A stretch of 64,000 bases of DNA, taken from positions 1,116,001-1,180,000 of the forward strand of contig JAFFSR010000281.1 in NCBI GenBank assembly GCA_017163975.1, in the 5' to 3' direction. Below, in pieces: positions 48,565 through 58,916 of the stretch (position 1 is its first letter; each line of letters opens with the position of its first letter). Both the position numbers and the translations under genes were made by a program. The notes beneath the pieces were generated by a model. That model had not been told where the DNA came from and made no database searches. It saw only the letters and a list, made by a program, of their open reading frames with translations. Source of the DNA: Anastatus disparis. Lineage: Eukaryota > Arthropoda > Insecta > Hymenoptera > Eupelmidae.

Positions 48565-51500
48565 CATTAGGAATCAATTAAAATACTTTTTAATTAAATG
48601 CTTCTTCCTACAATACTTCAATTATATTTTTTTAAATTTTTTCCACATGTGTAAATATTTGTTCTGAATTTTAAAATAATTTAATTAAATAGCTTTAGCA
48701 CAATAAATATTTCAAATGGTTTCTGAGAAATGCATTTTATATTTTATGCAATACAATGAAAATAGGTAATGTATACGCGATTAAAATATAAAAGCGGTAT
48801 GTCTATAACAATATATGAAAAATAAATAAAAGTAGAAATAATAATAAAAAAAGATAAATAAATAAATGGAAACAAATTAATCGTAAGCAATTGTCTTATA
48901 ATTTTCTTATTGTGAATCTGCTGTACCCACTTAAGTTGACGTTCCAATCATTTAACAAGTAAGAAAACCCGATGACCCTACTCAACGTCACGTGTCTATG
49001 TGTCGTTTTTGGTAGACCGCTAAAACAGTTCAACTACAATCTTCCCTCTCTCTCGCTTCGTCTTAGCCTAAAATTAAATAAGTAAACCAAAACAAAACAA
49101 GATAAATAATATTATTTCAAATGAAAAGCGTAAACTGAAATATTATCTTATTTTATTCTCTGATAAAAAAAATAACTATCGAAATCATTTTTTATTTACG
49201 TTTACTCAGGCAATAAAAAATATGTTGTAAAATCTCTGCTTATTTTTATGGGCATTAAATTTAATTACTTATACTTAAGTAGTAACAGCCAACTTTATGT
49301 CAGACATGTAATTTGAATGGAATGCTTTTATGTGAAAAAAAGCAAAAAGAAAAACGTAGCAACATCTTCATAACGTTTATGTCTTTCTTGTAGAGAATAT
49401 TCAAATAATCTTTAGTATCTTGAATTCTATTGTAAGATCTTCAAGTTATTTGTTTCCGACACATTTTACACTCTTATTATATAAACACGCAATCATAACA
49501 ATGAAACTTATTTACATTGCAAATTATTTATATCGTTATTATAATTAAACATTATTATTATATTTCATCATTTCAATCAAATTTTTTTGTGAAATGTTGT
49601 TTATAAATTTAAAATTTGAAATAGAAAAATTATTTTTTTTTATAAAAAAAATGTATAAAGTTTGTATTTGATTGTAAAAATATAGATAAAAAGAATTATT
49701 CTTTTCTATAGAAAAATGTTATAATATTTTAATGTCAGGTTAGTCATTTTTACCTTTATATTGTAAGAACTTTTAAACTTTAAGAAAAGATACAAAATCC
49801 TATGAAACATCAGACAATGTAGAAGACATAATTTTTAAAATATATTACAAACCTAATTAAAATAAAAAATGAAATTTTAATTCCTTTGAAATTCCGTTAA
49901 AATAAATTTGCATGACTGCAAGCACGTACTACTTTACGCATTACGAAATCAATTCTCCTTCTCCCAATCAACCTTTCGCACGATGTATACCAATCCGCAA
50001 TGCAACACCAACTTCTCACCACTACTACCAAACAACTTCTCCCTCTCTCTTTCTTTTTACTCTAGTTATAATCTTTGCATGTATACATATAGAATACAAA
50101 ACCTATACACACATGTATGTGTGCGTGTATGTAAAGAGGTTAGAGAATCTGAAAATTTCGAGAGCTTTAGGTACTGCTACTACAGTACCAAGAACGCGTA
50201 TCGGCTCAACCGTGCTCAGCGACCACAAGCTCCAAACCACGAGGCCTCTCATAAGTTGCTTCCTTTCTGTATATCTCTATACACGCATATATCTATACAC
50301 GCTTTTCTCTTTCCTTATCCTTAAACTCAAAAACCATCCTCCTTTTCTCTCAACTTGCACGCCACTAGCGGTGTACCATCGGATAGATTTTAATACTGAT
50401 AAAAGTTGTATCTTGAGGTATTTGTAGTTAGGTTAAAAAAAAGGGAAAGGTGAGAAGAAAAAAAGGGAAGATTTTCTTTGGTAAAATGTAAGGGGAGAAA
50501 GGGGAGAGAATTTGATAATATTATGCATTAGAGAGAAAAGGTATAAGAAGGAAAGGAGTTTTAATTAAATGAAACTCTTGAATTATTTAACAGGCATTAT
50601 GTACGCGTTATTTACATGTCGAGCTTTACTCTCTTCTTTTATTATTTATTTTTTATTTTATTTTTAATGAGGATACTCTTTTTTAAAGGAGTGAATTAAG
50701 GAAATGGTTATTATTCTGTAAGATAGTTTGCTTTACAATGTAAAGATGAGATTTGTCCTGTTTTCTTTATTGTTGTTAAAATTTTAATTTATTTTTCAAA
50801 AATATCGTATTTGGGGTAATGGAGTTTGCAGTAAATAAAGTTTTAAATTTTAATGGTTGTTTTTTGGGCGAATTAATTTTGGATTTTAAAATTACTGTTT
50901 TAAAAATCTCATTTTTATTAAAAATTCAATTATTCGGAATTTTAATTGGGCACAATTTGCATATGTAACAACAAACGAGCATTTGATAAATATTTTATTT
51001 TCAACATTTGCTACTATTTTAAAGTTTATAAAAATTGCAATGATAAACATTAATTCTTTTTTTATCCTTTAATTTATTTTTTGGTCAAAATAACGAAAAT
51101 AAATGAAAATCATTTATCAATTATTTTTTATCTTCGATTTATAAATTTTATTTTTTATCTTTGATGAAAAATAAAATTTATAAAAACTGTTAATTTTTGT
51201 TTATCAAATTTTTCAATCATTGATTAGTAAATTGAAAAATACTAAAAGCTTTAGTAAACTATGAATGATGATTATTTGAATTTCCAATAGAAGCATATTA
51301 ATTTCTACGCTTTTATATTTATACCAATGTTCAAATTATTTTTACATATTTACGCTGATCTCATCAATCGTCACATCATATATTTATTTAATTAAAAAAA
51401 AATTGATCATTATTAATACGTAATTATAACAAATTAATTTTAACTCAAGATGTATTCCTATCAAATAACTTTATTAATTCAAACCATATGCAATCTTGCA

Positions 51501-52325
51501 GCTACATATTTAAAACCCTCTTCGAGCACAATATTTCACTAATAATGTTCATATTATATGTTTATAATATTCTTTAATATTTATACAAAACAATTTTTGC
51601 GTATCTAATTTTTATTTTTACATTCTCGTTTATAAGCTATTACACTACTATACTGCAAATAGTATAGTATTGTATATATATATATATATATAGTATAAAG
51701 TAGTATTATCTGAGGTACAAACGAGCATGTAATAGCAAAAGTAAGACATGCAAATATTATTTTAAAATATTTTATAAATATCAACAAACAATCGAACTCG
51801 AATTATTTAAAATAAATTAAATACTGTTAGAGTCTATATATTAATTTTCATAAATATTTCAATGTTCGAAAATATATACTTGAAAAAATAAAAAATTAAA
51901 TTACAAACCATTCAGTAAACTGAAAATAATTCTAGTACCGTCTAAGAAATATCAAATACATATACCTTTACTATGATTAATCTCTCAACAATTCTATTTA
52001 TACACAGACACACACCTTTTCGAACTAAAGCTTAATCATTCCCCAGCATAAACATAATAACAACAAGGTAAAAGTACAATATCATATCTAAAATACGTTT
52101 TGCCAACAACGAGAATACTTAATACTTAAAAGATTACATGGCTGTACACAGGTATACACAGTAAAAAATAAATAAAGCAAAATAGAAAAAATAAAGAAGT
52201 AAAAAGAGGTATAGTGCTTTCAAACTACCACGCCTTATGCTTGCAAACAATTTTCCAGGCAAGCATTCACGAGAATTCGTTACGCACCAGGCACTTGTAA
52301 AACTTATCCTTTTAGATGAAATTTC

Positions 52326-52327
<2 letters not shown>

Positions 52328-52363
<36 letters not shown>
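52328..52363. repeat. (CT)n microsatellite
   Basis: About 18 uninterrupted CT units within a pyrimidine-rich stretch. Confidence 0.9.
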
Positions 52364-52369
<6 letters not shown>

Positions 52370-54039
52370 TTTTCTCTTTATACGCACATCTATATATGTA
52401 TGTCTATATATAAACAAAACCACCAAGTGAAAAGTAACTTCGTATCGTATATGACGTAACAAAATAATAGTAGTCGTTACAATTGCCTCGACGAGCGGCG
52501 CTTTAGCATCTTCAAAAGTAAAAGCACATATAATTTAAAGTCGCAAAAACCGTTTTATCTTTCTCTTTTTCTCCTTTCCTCTTTCTCACTCTCTTTCTCT
52601 CTCTTTCTCGTCGTTCACCTTATAAACGATAACATATTCCTTTAAAGTAGCAAGTTTTGTGAATAAGTGACGAATACTAATGAGTATAGAAGTTGAGTAC
52701 TAAAATTTTCTTAACTAAGCTTATGGTTATATATGAATTTAAAACTTTTGACTTTTTCTTCTTACCCACTCTCTCGAGAGACCTATTTTTTTTATTTCGC
52801 TCTCAACTTTTTTTTTCATTATAGAACATTAATTTAAAGAGAATAAATATATGATCCCGATATATACATGTTTCATAGCAGTTTGATGTAAATCAAACTC
52901 TTCAATACGTTATTTTGCGAGAAGTTTCGTTTCGTTTAATGTTTACCAGTTGATTCTCATTTTAAACTTTTGCTATTATGCGCGCAAAAGTATGGGAGGA
53001 TTTTATTTTTTATCAATGCTTTTATTTGCCGGTTTTAACGATTGATTAAAATAAACTACGGATAAACAAAGCATCCATTAAGCTTGACATCAATTTTCTT
53101 TTTCTATTATTATCGAGATAAACGAAAATTGCTTTTATTTTTTTAATCTTTCATTTAAATATTCAAATCGAAACTTTATATATATATATTTTTTTATAGG
53201 ATTTATTCAATCATAAAAATATTTTTATAATTCTTGTACATAAAAAAGTTTTGTTTTTTAACGCAGCATCGATATACTCTTGTGAGTAGATTGTATAAAA
53301 TAACGCGTAGTTTTGATATTTCAGTCGAATTTTTTTTGAATAAAAAAAATCATTTTAAATATTCAAAATGATGAAAAAAAGGTATCCATTTCACAAAAGC
53401 TATTGACATTCGATTTCATTAAATAATACCAATACAAATTCAAAATGTAAATTCTCCTCTTTTGTAACATTTAATCAACGTAAAAGTAAACCATAAACTT
53501 TTTAACTCACTTTGTATTTATATTCTTCTTCTTCTTCTTCTTTTTTTAAAGGTTAGATCAGTAAACATCAAACGTTAAACGAGCTCACATTTTCTCTAAA
53601 GTAACATAAAACTGATATCAATTTTATATCGTAACTATAAAAAAAAGAAAAAGAAAGTACGCAAGAAAAAGTAATCGCTTCTTAAATATATAAATAACGT
53701 AGGATAAAAAAGGAAAGGAAAAAAAAATAAGCAAGATAAAACTTACATCCTAAACCAATAAGTATCGAGCTGAATTTTAATTACAAAAAATGCAATTAAG
53801 GCATATATAAACCCAACGTGCCATCTTGTAAATGTAATTAGTGTACATCCATTGGGAACAGTCCTACATAATATAATAAAATAAAAAAAAGTAAAAAAAG
53901 GGTACGTTTATATATATAAAACTAACCTGGCAAATGATAAGGTTCAACTTGAGGGTAAAATAAAGTAAAAAAAGAAAGAAGAAAAAAAAAAGAGATTCGA
54001 TTACTTTAATCGAGTATATAACCACTTCTTCCTCGTAAT

Positions 54040-54220
54040 GTCGAAAAGGTATTTCGAGAGGGCATCCTTAGGAAAAATCCGTGCCAAGTTAGTATAAGGG
54101 ACCAGCACCGGTTTGGATCAACTTCCCAGAGTCAGCCAACATAAGGCCAGGGTAAAAGCTACACGAATTAAATTAACGAACGCTCCAAGCTTTTTTCGCA
54201 CGAAATACGCCAACTTTATA
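54040..54220. other. GC-richer island of unknown nature
   Basis: This block has balanced composition and no repeats (for example GGGACCAGCACCGGTTTGG near 54098 and GTCAGCCAACATAAGGCCAG near 54131), unlike its AT-rich flanks. Short open frames cross it on the minus strand but none is recognisable. It could be an exon, non-coding RNA or conserved element. Confidence 0.2.
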
Positions 54221-57200
54221 TATATATATATAAAATTCAGAAAAAAAAGATATTACGTTATAGAGCACAGAAATTTATTCCGCGTCGTGTGATTTATGCC
54301 CAGGGATTTTTAGCTCTTTCTCTGCTTCTTTTCCAACCTTATATTATATAGACTATATAAGTTTTAAAAAAAAAGAAAGAAGAGAGGGTAAATGGACGAG
54401 TGGCTTTGAGAAATAATAAGCACATTCATTTAAGTCGTTTCTATGTTGAAAGACTTTTTCTTTTTTCCTATACATATACACTCTATGTATTATGCAGAAA
54501 AATCTGAATGAATAAAGTATAAGCGTATAGTTGATTCGTGGAAAAAAGGATTAAGTGTATGCGAGCTAGCGTTTGATAAAATTATATGAGCATGAAAAAA
54601 TATAGATTAAGTAATGTTTGTTTGAGAAATCGTGAATTTTAATTAATTTCTTTATTGTGAATGTTTTTTTTTCTTGAAAGACCAAAAAATATTTATTAAA
54701 ATATATTGTAAAATTTTCTGCGATGAAAATTCTTCTAATAAAAATTACCATAAGGATGATGGTAATCTTGGTACATATTGTCATCATTGAAAATTATTGC
54801 ATACTTCCGTATAATTTCGCTTTTACATAATTTTCATCCAAAAAAATTGTAGTAAAATTTATCGACATAATTTACAATATTTCCTGATCACATGATAGTC
54901 TACTATTATCTTCTTAGATATGGTAATTTTTTCTATATCGTGTATTTTATCTAATTTATTTAAACACACATATTTTTTAATTTAGAACAATATAGTGAAG
55001 AAAACTTTATGATTTTCATTATTTAAATTTTTATCGAACCAATAAATTAATACACCAAAACTTTTATTAAAAATACAAAGTTATAATACAAGTTAAGAGT
55101 CCTTTTTAATTTTATTATTTCATCAATACACATCAAGCGAATAATATATTGATGAGCAAGCGCTGAATAATATTAATTTTCGTTCAAATAAATGTCCATT
55201 AAAATATAAAATATCAGTATATTTCGCACATCAAAAGGAATCAAAGTGTCATGAAAAAAATTCCATTTGATGAATGAAATTCATTTAGCATAAAATGAGT
55301 TAATATTTGGATTTACGTACTGTACAAATTCAAATCAAATACTTTTCTTTGCACACCTGTCCATTTTTCAACAAATAACACATACATTCAACCCATTGTT
55401 CCAATGTATATTAAAAAATAAATAAATAAAAGACATTGAATTTATTATACGTTTTATGACACGTTTTCTATCAAATGAATAAAAAATATTGAAATTCATC
55501 CCCGCGTGAACTACGGTTTAAATAAAAAAAAATTTGCCATGTGGAATAAATGTAAAAATAAAAGTGGTGCTATTGATAAGAGTTTTATTTAACTCATGAA
55601 TTGGATGACGATAAAAATTTTACCTAGGCACCACGGAAAAAGATAATCAACCATAAACATTTCAATCAGTCGAATGAAACCATTTTGTAAAACTGAAAAG
55701 GTATAAGACTGTGAAGGTGAAAAGGTTTTATGTATGTCTGTAAATAGGCATAGAGCCTATATATAAATAGATTTTCAGTTACGATGTAATCTTAGTATAA
55801 GAAGATTCGATTTAATTTGATTCCAAATTAGATCTTCCCTTTTAGTTCCTCGGAATTTACGTAACGCCTCCATCTTTTCTCCGAGCTATGTATACATATA
55901 CAAAAAAAGTGACAGTAAGAAAGAGCGCAAGAGAGAGGGAGAGAGAGAAAACGTTTCGCAAACTCGATTACCCGAGGATTCTTAAATTGAAATTTTTATT
56001 TCAAATCTTCCATCGATGTCGAATACCTGTTGAGATTTTCTATCTTCGGCGTTCGGAAATAGAGAGAATAAGAAGAAGGAGAAGAAGAAGAAATCAAGGA
56101 AATTCTTCTAATGAAGGAAAAATTTTTTTCCTTTTTATTTTTAATCTCATTCTTTTAGCGTTGAAAATTGACAAATATTTTAACAATGAATTTCTCTTAC
56201 TCGCTATCTGGGCTTTAGATGGAAAACTTGTGTTAGCCGATGCTAATGAAATTTCAAATTAATATTTAAATCTTGTCGAATTAGGGATTATTTTAACCTT
56301 GGTATGAATGATTTTAGTTTTAATTTAATATTATTTCAATATCAATACTTTCAACAAATGTTAATTTTATGTGTGAAATTAATTTGGAAATACTTTTTGT
56401 TCGTTATGTAATTGGATTAAATTATTTAAGTTCAAGTGATCAACAATGTGAATTTATGTGCTTAATTTCAAATTGAATTTATTTCATTAATTCATATAAA
56501 TTTAAAAGTATCTGGATATGTAGGTTCAAAAAGTGATAAAGATCGGTAATATATTTATCTTGCATAATAACTTATTGCATTAATAATAATATTTAGAATA
56601 AAAATTTTAAAAAAAATCTCTATATTACGTTGTCGTACTCTTCATTTGATAGTTTATTTTCAAAAGTTTTGTTAATACAATCGACAGTCAAAAAGATTAG
56701 TATACTGTAAGTTATTTTCTTTAATTGCAACACACGACCTCGTGTAAATTCCATATTAATTCATAAAACGTTTGTAACAAAGTTTTTTTCTAAAATTTTT
56801 GTTGCAAATGAAATTGTTCCATAAACATTTATTAACCGATCAGAAAAAAATTTTTACCATTGCCTCATCTCTTTCTTTAATTTTAATTATAATAAACACA
56901 TATTTATAATATTTTCTGTAATACAATAAACAATGATTTTAACTTTAAATTTTACAATTTCACCCAACACTAGAAATACTCTAGTATCTAATTTCAATTT
57001 TGATTACAATATTGACTTGTTCATTATGTTTCATTAATAAATTCGAAAATCGAAAATGATTTCACATTAAATTTAATCATCAGAAATGTTCATTTCATTA
57101 CATCGAACTCTGGTTAATAAAATTCAACTTTATTTTTTACATTTCAATCAAACATGTATAGAAATTCCGTACGAGCCAAATTTAATTAACAAATAAACTC

Positions 57201-57521
57201 TCCTGCAGGTTAATGTCTGTCATAATAACGGATAAATATGCTCGAAATTCCTATAAAATGATATCTGATGTAAAATTTTCTGACCGTGAAATAATACGAT
57301 TAAATTTAAAATACAAAATTAAACGTTATAAATTTTCCAAAGTTAATAAATTTTTTTATCTTCCATCGTGTAATTTTACAGAATCTCGAGAAATTAAGGG
57401 ATCACCTGCAATAATAATTAATGCGCTGATTTCGTTAGAAAAGTTTAATTATATATACCCTATACGCCTCCTTCTGAATTATATGTACTTTAAGTTTTAG
57501 CCACAAGAACTTTCAACGTTG

Positions 57522-57590
57522 AATAATATTAGCACTACCACAATCGTGAGGTAAAATTTGATAAATTCGACTAATAGTGCTAAAATATTA
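57522..57590. repeat. Inverted repeat just upstream of the LTR
   Basis: AATAATATTAGCACTA (57522-57537) faces TAGTGCTAAAATATTA (57575-57590). The arms pair apart from a two-base bulge, with a loop of about 37 nt. It may be a small palindromic element into or beside which the retrotransposon inserted. Confidence 0.5.
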
Positions 57591-57698
57591 TCTCGTTACT
57601 TTTTATTTTTTTTCTAAAGTAAATAATTATCATTTTAATGTTTATTTATGAAAGCTTATAAACATTGTAACGTCGATAAACTAAAAATAATATGACGC

Positions 57699-58074
57699 TG
57701 TTATAATCACAAGTATAACGTTACGTTTTGTTTAAAACTTATGCTACGTACATTATATTGTACGTATATTATAATATACAACATAAAATAAGGTAGAAAC
57801 TCAGAGAAATGCGACTCCGAGTTTCCGGACCAAGAGTCGCACGATGCGCGAAGTGCTGATTCGGCACTTCGTCGCGGGCAACTTACATCGTCGTTTTAGA
57901 CGACGACGAACGACAGACCATCGCCGGACGCGCTAGAACAAAGTAGTAATCAGTCTCTCTCTCACTGTAATTACTCTTATAATAAATAACAGATAACTTC
58001 GTATTAATTCTCTTGTAATTATTTTACATCCTCACACTCCCCATAGGAGTGCGTATCAAGAATCCCACGTAACA
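57699..58074 (+). repeat. 5' long terminal repeat
   Basis: The unit begins TGTTA and ends TAACA, a 5-bp inverted terminus, and the end is placed just before the tRNA primer site. Internal signals are an arthropod-initiator-like TCAGT at 57950-57954, an AATAAA polyadenylation signal at 57981-57986 and T-rich sequence after it, so U3 would be about 57699-57951 and R/U5 the rest. The 5' border is inferred from the termini only; TGTAAC at 57666 is an alternative start, and the partner LTR is not available to settle it. Confidence 0.75.
57811..57871. promoter_or_regulatory. Two consecutive stem-loops in LTR U3
   Basis: GCGACTC (57811-57817) pairs exactly with GAGTCGC (57834-57840), then CGAAGTGC (57849-57856) pairs exactly with GCACTTCG (57864-57871) across a 7-nt loop. 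They form a GC-rich patch in an otherwise AT-rich LTR. A regulatory or protein-binding role is inference. Confidence 0.55.
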
Positions 58075-58077
58075 TTT

Positions 58078-58091
58078 TGGTGGCAGCGGTG
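58078..58091 (+). promoter_or_regulatory. Primer-binding site, tRNA-Leu type
   Basis: TGGTGGCAGCGGTG begins 3 nt after the LTR and is complementary to the 3' end of a tRNA ending CACCGCTGCCA plus CCA, as in animal tRNA-Leu (AAG/UAG). The match would continue with GGGAT but for one extra T. tRNA-Leu priming is used by some insect Ty3/gypsy elements. Confidence 0.75.
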
Positions 58092-58916
58092 TGGGATACG
58101 CAGTGAGGTTTTAGAAAAAAAATAAAATTTTTTTAAGAAATAAACTTAAAGCGCGTTTTTTAGAAAAAAAAGAGAGAGAGAGGTGATTTGATTAATTGTA
58201 CAGCGAGCAAATAGATTTTTAGCAAATAGAACAAGAAGAAGGAGGAAGGAAGGAAGGAAGGAAGGACATCCGAGAATATTATCCGAAGAAATGAGAGTGT
58301 TTATTCTGCTGCTCACTCTATACTGTAACAAGTAGGTAGAAATTAAGTAATACATAAAGTGTCCCAAAGCGTAGTGTAGCACAATAAAAATAATCTTTTA
58401 AAATAACCTTTTTAATCGTTAGATAAAACTGATTAGTGCGTGAATATAATTACGAAAACCAACAGTGTCGACCAATAATAATAAATATTTAAAAATTATA
58501 TGTAATTTTGTGGAAAAAAAAGGAATAATTCAAACAAGTGCATACGTGAAAAGGAAAAATTAAATATTTTTGTTTATTAATCTTCATTAGGATTCTTAGT
58601 AAAATAAAATAAATTTTTATCATTCATGTGCTGAAAAAAAATAATAATTATTGCCGTAGATAGAAAAAAAAAGGGAGTTTATAATCTAAATATTGGAAAA
58701 TAATTTTAATAATAATTTCATAATTAACATGATTTGTAGAAATATTTTTATGTCATAAATTGTCATTATTACTAATAAATTTCCGTAAATCAAAAAAAAG
58801 AAAAAAATCAGTGCACATAAGAAAACGTAAAACGCTTCACCTTATCACGCGTAATTTAAAAAGCAATAATAAAAATTTTAAGAAAAAATTAAATTGTGAA
58901 ATTTTATTTATTGAAC
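58092..58916 (+). other. Retrotransposon leader, non-coding
   Basis: About 825 bp between the primer site and the Gag start. It includes a GGAA tandem repeat (58241-58265) and AT-rich DNA. The GA/CT-rich content gives only chance frames, including one overlapping the start of gag in another frame (58760-58966). Packaging signals may reside here but cannot be recognised. Confidence 0.6.

Larger units (their letters stand above)
48565..57698. other. Gene-free stretch left of the LTR element
   Basis: No gene is supportable. A (CT)n tract lies at 52328-52363 and a (TA)n tract near 51672-51692, with CT-rich patches at 52555-52610. A GC-richer island lies at 54040-54220. Two overlapping open frames at 49908-50427 and single frames at 55888-56262 and 57213-57500 show no recognisable domain and are treated as chance. 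Confidence 0.45.

Noticed and set aside
49908..50427. Overlapping open frames of 138 and 171 codons
   Set aside because: Both overlap in different frames over the same DNA, contain low-complexity Ser/Tyr/Leu stretches, and show no domain or splice context.
55888..56262. 124-codon open frame
   Set aside because: Arg/Glu and Ile/Phe-rich sequence over a GA-rich patch, without recognisable domain or repeated support.
57213..57500. 95-codon open frame after a pyrimidine tract ending in CAG
   Set aside because: It has an acceptor-like start but no upstream exon partner, no recognisable domain and AT-driven composition.
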